DNA of 64,000 nucleotides from Gillisia sp. Hel1_33_143. Its GTDB lineage: Bacteria > Bacteroidota > Bacteroidia > Flavobacteriales > Flavobacteriaceae. This document shows, in pieces, positions 35,936-44,451 of this stretch. Position 1 is the first letter of the stretch, and every line of letters begins with the position of its first letter. The stretch spans positions 62,001 through 126,000 of the forward strand of contig NZ_LT629737.1 in the NCBI RefSeq assembly GCF_900104765.1, written 5' to 3'. A model generated the notes under the pieces. The model was not told the origin of the DNA. It did no database searches and saw nothing but the letters and a program-made list of their open reading frames with translations. Both the position numbers and the translations under genes were made by a program.

Positions 35936-37306
35936 CTATTTAAAACTCAATTCGCTTTTATTAAGTGCTTTAAGTATTTTATTTTCTACTTCTTCACCAT
36001 CCCAAATCTCTTCAATATCGTCAATTTTCATAATCTTTTCCATGATAGTTCTTTGTTCATCCCCTATAGCAAGCGCTTCTGCATAAGGCCTGTCTGAAAA
36101 TGTAACTCTGGAATACAAAGGCAACCATTTATCTGGGTGCTTCTCTGAGAATTTTTTTTCAATTTTTTTCTGAAGTAAAAATTTAGGGTTAGCAGTTTTA
36201 CTGCTCATTTCTACCAAATTTCTATAACTAAGTTCTGCAATTGCATCTGCGTTAGGTTTTCTACTATTTTGATATTCTTTAAATATACGCTCCCAATCAT
36301 CTCCATATTTTTCAATAAGTGAATCTAGCACAGAGATATCTTCAAAACCAGCGTTCATTCCTTGCCCATAAAATGGAACTATAGCATGTGCAGAGTCTCC
36401 TACTAAAGCTACTGTATTTTGATAGGTCCATGGAAAGCATTTCATTGTAACCATAGCACTAGTAGGATTCTTAAAAAAATCGTTAGTTAAATTGGAAATA
36501 TCATGCTTTATATCTGGAAAGTATTCACTAAAGAAAGATTCTGCAGCCGCCTCGGTCCCTATAGTTTCAAAAGATACCTCTCCCTCAAACGGCATGAAAA
36601 GAGTACAGGTAAAACTTCCATCTAAATTAGGCATAGCAATGAGCATAAATTCTCCACGTGGCCATATATGAAAAGAAGCATTATCTAATTTATGACTCCC
36701 GTCTGCATTAGCAGGAATGGTTAATTCTTTATAACCTACATCTATAAAATGTTGAGAGTAGTTAAACCTACTCTGTCTCTGCATTTTATGTCTTACTCGA
36801 GAAAAAGCGCCATCTGCCCCAAAAACTAGGTCATATTTGTAAGATTTCCATTCGCTTCTTTCACTTTCACCAGTAAAAATTTTAGCTTCTCCAAGGTCTA
36901 TATCCCAAACTTTCTCTTCAAACTTGAAAACAACACCTGCATTTTCAGCAAGATCTATCATTTTTCTATTTAGAATTCCGCGAGAAATAGAATAGATAGC
37001 CTCTCCTTCTTTTCCATATTTCTGGAAGTATAGTGGCTTTTCATTTACGTGCATAGCACGTTTGTCTAATGGTAAAGCAATTTCTCTAATTTCATCTTCT
37101 ACACCAACCTTGCGTAAAGCTTCCCAGCCTCTATTAGACATTGCTAAATTTATGGATCTACCAGAAAATTCTACAGTGCGCACATCACGTCTTCTGTCAA
37201 AAACAGTAACATCATGCCCCCGCTTTTTTAAATAGATTGCAAGAAGTGATCCTACCAATCCAGATCCTATGATCGCAATATTTTTTTTTGTCTGCATTCC
37301 GTTCAT
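35936..37306 (-). CDS. kmo: kynurenine 3-monooxygenase
   Basis: A 456-residue FAD enzyme that hydroxylates L-kynurenine to 3-hydroxykynurenine with NADPH and O2. The FAD dinucleotide fold IGSGLVGSLLAIYLKKRG is near the N-terminus; the second FAD motif ALVGDSAHAIVPFYGQGMNAGFEDI is typical of KMO and lies at about residues 300-325. Length matches bacterial KMO. kynU, the next enzyme, is 4 kb away on the same strand. ATG codons at 37306 and 37297 are both possible starts. The upstream region carries paired palindromes. Confidence 0.93.
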   Translation of the reverse strand: MNGMQTKKNIAIIGSGLVGSLLAIYLKKRGHDVTVFDRRRDVRTVEFSGRSINLAMSNRGWEALRKVGVEDEIREIALPLDKRAMHVNEKPLYFQKYGKEGEAIYSISRGILNRKMIDLAENAGVVFKFEEKVWDIDLGEAKIFTGESERSEWKSYKYDLVFGADGAFSRVRHKMQRQSRFNYSQHFIDVGYKELTIPANADGSHKLDNASFHIWPRGEFMLIAMPNLDGSFTCTLFMPFEGEVSFETIGTEAAAESFFSEYFPDIKHDISNLTNDFFKNPTSAMVTMKCFPWTYQNTVALVGDSAHAIVPFYGQGMNAGFEDISVLDSLIEKYGDDWERIFKEYQNSRKPNADAIAELSYRNLVEMSSKTANPKFLLQKKIEKKFSEKHPDKWLPLYSRVTFSDRPYAEALAIGDEQRTIMEKIMKIDDIEEIWDGEEVENKILKALNKSELSFK

Positions 37307-37382
37307 TTAGATTATAGCGCTGTAATTTTTTACTTTATTTCAATAATATCCAAAATTCTAAGTTGGACTTGAATTGGTATAT

Positions 37383-37549
37383 TTTGTTAACAAACATACA
37401 GAATTCCCGGGAATATGCAGAATACCATTTGTATTTAGATGTCTACCGAGGCATTAATAAATTATAGAAAAGCTGCAATTACAAGGAATCTATTTTGAAG
37501 ATTCTAAAATTAAGTTAAAATAAAGCTCATTTACCATTTGTTTAACAAA
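37383..37549. promoter_or_regulatory. paired palindromes between kmo and the ene-reductase gene
   Basis: The 294-base gap between these divergent genes has TTTGTTAACAAA (37383-37394, perfect palindrome) and nearly the same TTTGTTTAACAAA (37537-37549, one extra T at the centre). Between them lies another perfect palindrome, ATTCCCGGGAAT (37403-37414). The repeated half-site TTTGTT is what an operator for a dimeric repressor would look like. No regulator gene is next to it. No coding frame is seen in the gap. Confidence 0.45.
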
Positions 37550-37600
37550 CGTTGCCCATATCACAATGTAACTTTATTAACAATTATAAAAAAAACAGAA

Positions 37601-38722
37601 ATGACAGAGGACCAACCCCTATTGCAATCATATCAATTAGGCGATCTTACTTTAAAAAACAGAGTAGTGATGGCTCCAATGACCAGAAATAGAGCAGATA
37701 ATAAAGAAAAAGCACCAACTAGCTTACACGCTAAATATTACCGCCAAAGAAGTGGTGCTGGCTTAATAATAACAGAAGGTTCACAAATTTCTGAACGTGC
37801 TGTAGGTTATATCAACACTCCCGGAATTCATACGGATGCACAAATTGAAGGATGGAAGAAGGTGACCTCTGCTGTTCACGAAGAGGACGGTAAGATATTT
37901 ATACAATTATGGCACTGCGGAAGAATGTCTCATCCAAAATTTCACAAAGGAGAGAAACCATTAGCACCAAGTGCTGTAAATCCAAATGCACAATCGTACA
38001 CTCAAGATGGTTTTGAAGATACTGTAGAGCCACAAGCTATGAGCCTTGCAGAAATCAAAGAAACGGTACAAGAATTTAAAAGAGCAGCACAAAACGCGAA
38101 AGATGCGGGATTTGATGGTATTGAAATACATTCTTCTAACGGATATCTTATTCATCAGTTCTTCAATAAAAAGGCAAATTTAAGAGATGATGATTACGGA
38201 GGAAGCATTCAAAATAGAGCTAGATTCTTTTTTGAGATCATAGATGCTTGTATAGAAGTTTGGCAGGAGAACAGAATTGGTGTAAGATTAAATCCATCTC
38301 TTAACGATGTTTTTGGAATTACAGCTACAGAAGAGACGATTCCTACTTTTGACTATATTATAAAAAAGTTAAATGCTTATGATCTTTCTTATCTACACCT
38401 TTCAGAACCATTTACAGATGTTTCTGATATAGATTATTTAGAATCTAATATTGCAGAGCATTATAGACCTATTTACAAGGGTAACTTAATGATCAATGCT
38501 GGATTTACTCAAGAAAAAGGTAATAAGTTCATTGAAGAAGGAAAAGCAGATATGGTTGCATTTGGAAAACTATTTATTTCTAATCCAGATCTTCCAGCTA
38601 GATTTGCAAATAATGCACCTATGGCAGAATGGGATGAAGATACCTTCTATACTCCAGGGGAGAAAGGATACACTGATTATCCTAGATATGAAGATGAGAA
38701 AAAAAATGTAAAAGCTGAATAG
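37601..38722 (+). CDS. alkene reductase, Old Yellow Enzyme family
   Basis: A 373-residue FMN enzyme that reduces activated C=C bonds with NADPH. The FMN barrel shows LKNRVVMAPMTRNRAD, LWHCGRMSHP, the substrate His/Asn pair in EIHSSNGYLIHQFFN, and NLMINAGFTQEKGNKF. The open frame extends 21 codons further up, but the ATG at 37601 gives the usual QPLLQSYQLGDLTLKNR start, and the extension overlaps one of the palindromes. Natural substrate unknown. It is divergent from kmo; a terminator separates it from the flavin reductase gene. Confidence 0.93.
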   Translation: MTEDQPLLQSYQLGDLTLKNRVVMAPMTRNRADNKEKAPTSLHAKYYRQRSGAGLIITEGSQISERAVGYINTPGIHTDAQIEGWKKVTSAVHEEDGKIFIQLWHCGRMSHPKFHKGEKPLAPSAVNPNAQSYTQDGFEDTVEPQAMSLAEIKETVQEFKRAAQNAKDAGFDGIEIHSSNGYLIHQFFNKKANLRDDDYGGSIQNRARFFFEIIDACIEVWQENRIGVRLNPSLNDVFGITATEETIPTFDYIIKKLNAYDLSYLHLSEPFTDVSDIDYLESNIAEHYRPIYKGNLMINAGFTQEKGNKFIEEGKADMVAFGKLFISNPDLPARFANNAPMAEWDEDTFYTPGEKGYTDYPRYEDEKKNVKAE

Positions 38723-38773
38723 CTATATTATAATATCAATATTTATAATTTCAGTTCTATAAATCTAAATAAT

Positions 38774-38800
38774 AGGTCAGTTTTATACTGACCTTTTTTT
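38774..38800 (+). terminator. terminator-like hairpin just before the flavin reductase start
   Basis: AGGTCAGT/ACTGACCT (38774-38781 with 38787-38794) is followed by a T run to 38800. The next gene starts at 38805. Confidence 0.8.
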
Positions 38801-38804
38801 AATT

Positions 38805-39443
38805 ATGACATATTACAATCAGCAAGAATTAATAAAGCTGGATAAGTTGTTTAGAGGAAACCTTATTAATAGCTGTACAGGATACAAATCTGCAAATCTT
38901 ATAGCTACAAAATCTGTAGCAGGAATAGAAAATGTAGCTGTGTTTAACTCTGTTAGTCACATTGGGAGCAACCCTCCCATTCTTTCGATTTTATTTAGAC
39001 CAACCACGGTTTCCAGAAATACCTATACCAATATAAAAGATACCGGAATTTTTTCAATTAATAGTATTTCAGAAGATTTTATTAAACAAGCTCATCACAC
39101 CGCAGCCAAATATGATGATACTATCTCTGAATTTGATAAATCAAACTTAACGCAAGAGTATCGAGATGGTTTTGAAGCACCGTTTGTTCAGAATTCAATT
39201 ATACAATTGGGCTGCAGGTATTTAAATGAATATGTTATTAAGGAAAATGACACCATCCTTGTCTTGGGTAGTATAGAACATCTTTATTTAAAGGAGAATA
39301 TAATTCTAGAAGACGGTTGGTTAGATCTGGAAAAAGCTAATAGCATTGCCATTACTGGATTAGATGCATATTCCAAACCTAAACTTATAGACCGATTTAA
39401 TTATGCTCGTCCGGAACAGGAAGTTAAATCAATTAAAAAATAA
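38805..39443 (+). CDS. flavin reductase-like (FMN-binding split barrel) protein
   Basis: A 212-residue protein of the flavin reductase domain family: RGNLINSCTGYKSANLIATK, NPPILSILFRPTTVSRNTY and KDTGIFSINSISEDFIKQAH are typical of the FMN-binding split barrel, and TAAKYD follows. Relatives supply reduced flavin to monooxygenases or act as flavoprotein oxidoreductases; partner unknown. Its ATG is only 4 bases after the T run of a terminator hairpin, so its own promoter must lie in or before that hairpin, or it depends on read-through from the ene-reductase gene. Confidence 0.88.
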   Translation: MTYYNQQELIKLDKLFRGNLINSCTGYKSANLIATKSVAGIENVAVFNSVSHIGSNPPILSILFRPTTVSRNTYTNIKDTGIFSINSISEDFIKQAHHTAAKYDDTISEFDKSNLTQEYRDGFEAPFVQNSIIQLGCRYLNEYVIKENDTILVLGSIEHLYLKENIILEDGWLDLEKANSIAITGLDAYSKPKLIDRFNYARPEQEVKSIKK

Positions 39444-39751
39444 ATATAAGCACATTCTTTCTTCAAATTCAAATCAACAAGTTTTATTGAACAATATATT
39501 AATGTATTGATTCACAAAGCATAAGATTAAATAATGCTCTAGAATTTTGTCATTTTATTTAGTATTTAAGTTAAACACTAGTTAAATTGTATAAGGGTAG
39601 CTAACAGATTATATAAATTCGTATCAAATTAACTAACCAGGTTTAAGGTTTTCTGTAGTAATTAATAGTATCCTAAAGAGATTGCTGTTATTATTATTAA
39701 AAAACTAAGAATCATTAATTAGCAACGCAAGTTGCATTAAAAACCAATAAT
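39444..39751 (+). other. 308-base A/T-rich leader upstream of the small membrane gene
   Basis: I see no coding frame here. The only clear structure is a hairpin at 39722-39735, GCAAC/GTTGC with a GCAA (GNRA-type) loop, 16 bases before the ATG at 39752. It could stabilise the 5' end of the message. No consensus -33/-7 pair stands out, so an alternative sigma factor is possible. Confidence 0.4.
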
Positions 39752-39907
39752 ATGAGAGATTTAGTTTGGCTTATCGTAGTTTTATTAGTAATTGGATGGC
39801 TTGTAGGATTTTTTGCTTTTCCAGATCTAGGAAGCATTATCCACATCTTACTTGTAGTAGCTGTAATTTTAATTGTTTATAAACTACTTACTGGAAGAAG
39901 ACTGTAA
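39752..39907 (+). CDS. 51-residue membrane protein, lmo0937 family
   Basis: A short gene encoding MRDLVWLIVVLLVIGWLVGF and so on, ending LLTGRRL. Two hydrophobic helices (about 4-22 and 27-45) flank a PDLGSIIH turn, the pattern of the lmo0937 family of small membrane proteins. Members are widespread in Bacteroidetes and Firmicutes, and their role is unknown. Support for a real gene comes from the ATG, the family-like layout, the upstream hairpin, and a terminator 18 bases after the stop. It is monocistronic. Confidence 0.88.
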   Translation: MRDLVWLIVVLLVIGWLVGFFAFPDLGSIIHILLVVAVILIVYKLLTGRRL

Positions 39908-39925
39908 CAGTCAGAATAAAATTAT

Positions 39926-39959
39926 AAAAAGCCCTTTGAGATATCTTAGGGCTTTTTTA
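39926..39959 (+). terminator. terminator of the lmo0937-like gene
   Basis: AAAAAGCCCT/AGGGCTTTTT (39926-39935 with 39948-39957) is followed by further T. Confidence 0.8.
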
Positions 39960-39989
39960 TTATAATAAATTTAGATAAAAATTATAGAG

Positions 39990-40748
39990 ATGTGGAATTT
40001 AACAGATAAGACCGCTTTAATAACTGGCGGAACTAAAGGAATAGGTAGAGCTACCGTGCTTGAATTCTTAAATTTGGGTGCTAAAGTTTTATTTACCGCA
40101 AGAAATGAAGATGACATAATAGAATTTGAAAATGAATTAAAAGCTCAAAATCTAAATGCTACAGGTTTAGTATCTGATGTCTCGATTGCTGAAGATAGAA
40201 TGCATTTAAAGGATTGGATTGAAGAAAACTGGAATACTTTAGACATATTAGTGAATAATGCGGGAGTAAACATTAGAAAAAAAGCAATGGATTATTCTGA
40301 AGAGGAGGTGCAAAAAGTCTTAAACATCAATTTGTATGCTCCCTTTCAACTAAGTAGATTATTGCAACCATTTCTAATAAATTCTAAGAATGCCACCGTT
40401 ATAAATATAGGTTCTGTTGCAGGATCTCAAGATGTAGGAACAGGAACACCTTATGCAATGGCAAAGGCAGGATTACTTCAGCAAACAAGGAGTTTAGCCG
40501 TAGAATGGGCAGAAATGGGTATAAGAGTAAATGCTGTTTCACCATGGTTCACTAAAACTTCACTTACCAAAGGTTTGCTTGGCGAGGAAGAACGTATGAG
40601 GCCAATTATTGAAAGAACACCTTTAAAAAGAGTTGCAGAGGCAGAAGAAATGGCGTCTATCATTTCATTTCTTGCAATGGAGAAATCTTCTTACATCACC
40701 GGTCAAAATATTATTGCAGATGGTGGAATGAGCATTAATGCCATTTAA
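39990..40748 (+). CDS. SDR-family oxidoreductase (tropinone reductase-like)
   Basis: A 252-residue classical short-chain dehydrogenase. It has the NAD(P) motif TGGTKGIGRATV, NNAGVNIRK, the catalytic serine in VINIGSVAGSQ, the Tyr/Lys pair in YAMAKAGLLQQT, and the C-terminal SYITGQNIIADGGMSIN. Sequence style is closest to tropinone reductase-like members, but the substrate is unknown. A basic residue after TGGTK hints at NADPH. It is followed after 38 bases by a lipoprotein gene. Confidence 0.92.
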   Translation: MWNLTDKTALITGGTKGIGRATVLEFLNLGAKVLFTARNEDDIIEFENELKAQNLNATGLVSDVSIAEDRMHLKDWIEENWNTLDILVNNAGVNIRKKAMDYSEEEVQKVLNINLYAPFQLSRLLQPFLINSKNATVINIGSVAGSQDVGTGTPYAMAKAGLLQQTRSLAVEWAEMGIRVNAVSPWFTKTSLTKGLLGEEERMRPIIERTPLKRVAEAEEMASIISFLAMEKSSYITGQNIIADGGMSINAI

Positions 40749-40786
40749 ACTTCTAGATTTGTTATATTTATTAAAAATTGAACCCT

Positions 40787-41470
40787 ATGAAAAAAACATT
40801 ATTACTTCTAGCTTTTACAGCAACATTGTTGAGCTGTAAGAATGAAACTAAATCTGAAGACAGCCAAGAAACCTCTGTAATTGAAGACAATTTAACGACA
40901 AGTGAAAAAATCGCTAATGCTAATGGATTTGAGAATTTTGATTCTGTAGAAGAGATCAACTTTACTTTTAACGTTAAGGTAGGAGACTCATTAAGATCTT
41001 CTAGAGCATGGACGTGGAATCCAAAACAGAATAAAGTAGCTATGACAGAAAATGATTCTACCGCTACTTACATTAAAGTAAGTAATAATCTTTCTGAAGA
41101 AGATAAAGCATTAGATTCTAAATTTGTTAATGATTCCTATTGGTTGCTATTTCCATATCAATTAGTATGGTCTGACGCTAATTTTAAAGAAGAAAAAAAT
41201 GCTATTGCACCTATAAGCAAAGAGAAAATGAATAAACTTATAGTATCCTACAATGCAGATGGTGGTTATACCCCTGGAGATACTTATGATGTTTATTATG
41301 ACGATGACTTTATGATAAAAGAATGGGTTTACAAAGCCGCCGGAGGTGGTAGAGAAATGGCTACCACCTGGGAAGACTATGAAACTTTTAAAGATCTTAA
41401 AATATCAAAAATGCATAAATCTGAAGATGGATCTTTCCAACTTTACTTTACAGACATCAGCGTAAAATAA
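40787..41470 (+). CDS. uncharacterised lipoprotein
   Basis: A 227-residue protein with a clear lipoprotein signal (MKKTLLLLAFTATLLSC, cysteine 17). The frame is open 9 bases further up from a TTG, but the ATG at 40787 gives a cleaner signal. The mature part has SEKIANANGFENFDSVEEIN, aromatic-rich strands (SRAWTWNPKQNKVAM, NDSYWLLFPYQLVW) and a closing beta-rich region, similar in style to outer-membrane lipoprotein carrier-like beta folds. I cannot name a function. It lies between the SDR and kynU, ending 5 bases from the convergent kynU. Confidence 0.8.
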   Translation: MKKTLLLLAFTATLLSCKNETKSEDSQETSVIEDNLTTSEKIANANGFENFDSVEEINFTFNVKVGDSLRSSRAWTWNPKQNKVAMTENDSTATYIKVSNNLSEEDKALDSKFVNDSYWLLFPYQLVWSDANFKEEKNAIAPISKEKMNKLIVSYNADGGYTPGDTYDVYYDDDFMIKEWVYKAAGGGREMATTWEDYETFKDLKISKMHKSEDGSFQLYFTDISVK

Positions 41471-41475
41471 GGATA

Positions 41476-42753
41476 TTAGGTGGTTTCAATTCCTTTTTTA
41501 AGGATTTGTCCAAACTCATACATATCTTCAAAAGAACAGTAAAATGGAGCTGGAGCTAAACGAATAACGTTTGGCTCTCTCCAATCTGTTATCACTCCAT
41601 TTTCCATCAAATAATTGAACAACTCTTTACCTTCCCCATGAAGAAATACAGATAGTTGCGTGCCTCTTTCTTTCTGATCTGCAGGTGTAATAATTTCAAA
41701 ATTACCCTCTACTTCTCTATCAATTTCGTGAAGAATAAATTCTAAATAAGCTACGATCTTATCTCGCTTTATAATTAGAGCTTCCATACCAACCTTCTCA
41801 AACATTTCTAAAGAAGCTAAATAAGGTGCTAACGCAAGAATTGGGGCATTACTTATCTGCCATGCGTGTGCATTGGGTTCTGGCTGAAATTCTGGTTCCA
41901 TTAAGAATCTTCTCTCTTTGTTATGTCCCCACCAGCCTTCAAACCTTGGTATATCTTTTAAATTGTGATATTTCTTGTTAATAAAGCATCCAGACGCATT
42001 ACCAGGACCAGAATTCATATATTTATAACTACACCAGGCTGCAAAATCAACATCCCATTTATGAAGATCTAAATGAATATTCCCTGCAGCATGTGCAAGA
42101 TCCCAACCTACTTTAGCACCTACCTCATGACCAGCTTTGGTTATCGTCTCCATATCCATAACCTGGCCTGTGTAGTAATTAACACCTCCTATTAACACCA
42201 AAGCACACTCCGCTCCAACTTCCTTGATGGTATCTAGAATATCTTCTGTTCTAAAATTTTGTTCTCCCTCTCGCTTTTTAATTTCTACAATAGCATCTTT
42301 AGGATTCAAACCATGAAATTTAACCTGAGAAGCAATCATGTATTGATCGCTTGGAAAAGCTTTCTCCTCACATATGATCTTATATCTTTTTTTATCCGGA
42401 CGGTAAAATGACACCATTAAAAGGTGCAGGTTCACAGTAAGAGTATTCATAACTGTTACCTCTTCTGGTAATGCTCCAACCACCTTTGCAAGCTTTGCAG
42501 AAAAACGTTCATGATAATCCCACCATGGCTTATCTGAATAGAAATGTCCTTCTACAGCAAGATTAGCCCAATCTGTCATGATCTCATCTACATATTTTTT
42601 TGCAGATCTTGGCTGTAAACCAAGAGAATTCCCGGTAAAGTAAATTACATCTTTTCCATTCACCTTCGGAAATATAAACTCTTCTTTATATGCTGCCAAA
42701 TGATCTTCACTATCCAAGGACCTTGCGAATTCTCTGGTATTTTCAAATTTCAT
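41476..42753 (-). CDS. kynU: kynureninase
   Basis: A 425-residue PLP enzyme that splits 3-hydroxykynurenine or kynurenine to (3-hydroxy)anthranilate and alanine. It shows IYFTGNSLGLQPRSAK-like text, VGWDLAHAAGNIHLDLHKWDVD, and the PLP lysine in WCSYKYMNSGPGNASG. Length is normal. With kmo, this supports tryptophan breakdown toward 3-hydroxyanthranilate and perhaps quinolinate/NAD. No 3-hydroxyanthranilate dioxygenase or tryptophan dioxygenase is in the window. Confidence 0.94.
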   Translation of the reverse strand: MKFENTREFARSLDSEDHLAAYKEEFIFPKVNGKDVIYFTGNSLGLQPRSAKKYVDEIMTDWANLAVEGHFYSDKPWWDYHERFSAKLAKVVGALPEEVTVMNTLTVNLHLLMVSFYRPDKKRYKIICEEKAFPSDQYMIASQVKFHGLNPKDAIVEIKKREGEQNFRTEDILDTIKEVGAECALVLIGGVNYYTGQVMDMETITKAGHEVGAKVGWDLAHAAGNIHLDLHKWDVDFAAWCSYKYMNSGPGNASGCFINKKYHNLKDIPRFEGWWGHNKERRFLMEPEFQPEPNAHAWQISNAPILALAPYLASLEMFEKVGMEALIIKRDKIVAYLEFILHEIDREVEGNFEIITPADQKERGTQLSVFLHGEGKELFNYLMENGVITDWREPNVIRLAPAPFYCSFEDMYEFGQILKKGIETT

Positions 42754-42769
42754 AGAAACTAGTTTTACG

Positions 42770-42798
42770 TAAAAATACCACTAAATTTTAGGTTCAAA
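42770..42798 (-). promoter_or_regulatory. promoter of kynU
   Basis: Reading the minus strand, TTTG (42798-42795) and TATTTTTA (42777-42770) are 17 bases apart, and the ATG at 42753 follows 16 bases on. Confidence 0.5.
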
Positions 42799-42853
42799 AA
42801 GTACAATGCAAGCTTTTGTATCCTCAAAAATCTATTAGAATTTTAGATATGCT

Positions 42854-42861
42854 TAAATTTG
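42854..42861 (+). promoter_or_regulatory. -7 box of the O-methyltransferase gene
   Basis: TAAATTTG overlaps an upstream in-frame TTG (42859) and lies 18 bases before the ATG at 42880, supporting the ATG as start. Confidence 0.5.
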
Positions 42862-42879
42862 ACAAAAAATTTAGAATAC

Positions 42880-43524
42880 ATGCATTTTATCCCAGAAGCA
42901 TTAGACCAATACGCAGTAGATCATACGCAGGCAGAACCAGAATTATTAGCTGAACTCACCCGAGAAACCTATCAAAAGATCTTACAACCCAGAATGCTTA
43001 GTGGTCATTTTCAAGGAAGATTACTTAGCTTGATCTCAAAGATACATAGTCCTCAGAATATTTTGGAATTAGGAACCTATACAGGATATTCTGCATTATG
43101 CCTGGCTGAAGGTATTCAGGATAAAGGAGAGTTACATACTATCGATGTAAATGAGGAGCTAGTAGATTTTCAGAGACGTTATTTTGATAGTTCTCCATAT
43201 TCATCTCAGATCTTTCAGCATCTAGGGAGCGCATTAGATATAATACCTCAACTCCATCAAAAGTTCGATCTTATATTTTTAGATGCAGACAAGCCTAACT
43301 ACCCAGCTTATTTTGATCTTATAATGGATAAAGTTAATCCTGGAGCGCTTATCCTTACAGACAATGTACTATGGAGCGGAAAGGTTATAGAAAAAGTAAG
43401 AGAAGATGATATTTCTACCAAGGCCCTATTAAAGTTTAATAAGATGATTGCCAATGATGAGAGAATAGAGACTATTCTGTTACCTATTAGGGATGGAATA
43501 AGCCTAAGTAGAGTTAAGAAATAG
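42880..43524 (+). CDS. class I SAM-dependent O-methyltransferase (caffeoyl-CoA type)
   Basis: A 214-residue enzyme of the COMT/CCoAMT-like family. SAM-binding text is ILELGTYTGYSALCLAEG; metal-binding and catalytic residues are in LIFLDADKPNYPAYFDLI and LILTDNVLWSGKV. An N-terminal GRLLSLI block is also typical. Small catechol-like or sugar-linked acceptors are usual, but the acceptor here is unknown. It lies divergent from kynU, which makes a catechol-like product precursor; any link is speculative. Confidence 0.92.
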   Translation: MHFIPEALDQYAVDHTQAEPELLAELTRETYQKILQPRMLSGHFQGRLLSLISKIHSPQNILELGTYTGYSALCLAEGIQDKGELHTIDVNEELVDFQRRYFDSSPYSSQIFQHLGSALDIIPQLHQKFDLIFLDADKPNYPAYFDLIMDKVNPGALILTDNVLWSGKVIEKVREDDISTKALLKFNKMIANDERIETILLPIRDGISLSRVKK

Positions 43525-43530
43525 ATGATC

Positions 43531-44082
43531 TTATTTTCTGCTGATTTTTTTAAAGATCTTAAAACCTAAGAAACCGAATATAATTCCTATCATAGTGCCC
43601 ACTATAATATCTGAAGGATAGTGAACTCCAACATATATTCTACTGGTTACAAAGATAAATGGCCATAAATAAAACAGGTAGATCCACTTGTAGCTACTCT
43701 TTAAACTAAGCACAAAAAATGTGGTTACAGCGAAAGATACAGATGCGTGTCCGGAGAAAAAACTATAGTTGTCTGGGGTTTGAAGGATCCTAATAATATC
43801 CGAAAGATCCGGATTGTTATTTGGCCTTAATCTGGAAGAATAATTCTTAATTAAATTGGTAAAAACAAAAGTTACATAAAAGGTAAGTAGAAGAAACGTG
43901 GAACTAAGAAGGGCTTTTTTCCAATGAAAGGTTATAAAATATAGAACGAAGAAAAAAATATATAACGGGATCCAGTGTTTAATGTTGGTAACAAAGATCC
44001 AGAAATTATCATACTGCTCAACTCCCAAATTGTTTAAGAATACGAACAATTTTCCGTCCCATTCATTTAAACGCTCCAGCAT
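43531..44082 (-). CDS. PAP2-family membrane phosphatase
   Basis: A 183-residue integral membrane protein with about five helices. The three PAP2 motifs are present: KNYSSRLRP, FFSGHAS, and SRIYVGVHYPSDIIVG, which hold the catalytic His pair and Arg residues. Candidates for substrate are undecaprenyl pyrophosphate or phosphatidate. It follows tatA by 5 bases on the same strand, a pairing I know as common in Flavobacteriia. Confidence 0.92.
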   Translation of the reverse strand: MLERLNEWDGKLFVFLNNLGVEQYDNFWIFVTNIKHWIPLYIFFFVLYFITFHWKKALLSSTFLLLTFYVTFVFTNLIKNYSSRLRPNNNPDLSDIIRILQTPDNYSFFSGHASVSFAVTTFFVLSLKSSYKWIYLFYLWPFIFVTSRIYVGVHYPSDIIVGTMIGIIFGFLGFKIFKKISRK

Positions 44083-44087
44083 ATCGC

Positions 44088-44369
44088 CTACAATCTTCTT
44101 CTTACAGAACCTGTAATTTCTTCAATATCCTCTTTCACCTTACTGATCTCATTTCTAACATCATTCGAGATATTAGAATCTATACCCTGTTTTTCTGCAC
44201 TTTTTGTAATCTCACCCTTAATATCATTGGTGGCATTTCGAACAGTTCTCATACCTTTCCCCAATCCGCGGGCTATTTCAGGAATCTTATCGGCGCCAAA
44301 TACCATGACTAATATAAATATTATAAAGCCAATTTCAGCACCACTAATAAATAATGGAAGTGTTATCAT
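44088..44369 (-). CDS. tatA: twin-arginine translocase subunit TatA/TatE
   Basis: A 93-residue protein with one N-terminal helix (about 8-24), the FGADKIPEIARGLGKGMR hinge and amphipathic helix, and a charged tail. The usual FG pair at the end of the helix is kept. It forms the pore of the Tat pathway for folded proteins. No tatC is in the window. It is co-transcribed with the PAP2 phosphatase gene (5-base gap). Confidence 0.93.
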   Translation of the reverse strand: MITLPLFISGAEIGFIIFILVMVFGADKIPEIARGLGKGMRTVRNATNDIKGEITKSAEKQGIDSNISNDVRNEISKVKEDIEEITGSVRRRL

Positions 44370-44405
44370 AAGAACAAAGATAATGACAAATTTATTTTAA
44401 AAAAG

Positions 44406-44429
44406 AAGCCGACTCGTTAAAGTCGGCTT
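44406..44429 (-). terminator. terminator of the M1 peptidase gene
   Basis: AAGCCGACT/AGTCGGCTT (44406-44414 with 44421-44429) has a 6-base loop and a T-rich tail in the minus direction, between the M1 stop and tatA. Confidence 0.75.
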
Positions 44430-44451
44430 AATTTTTAGAAATAAATTTCAA

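Noticed and set aside
37538-37600. 21-codon extension of the ene-reductase
   Set aside because: It begins inside one of the palindromes, and the ATG at 37601 gives the normal N-terminus.
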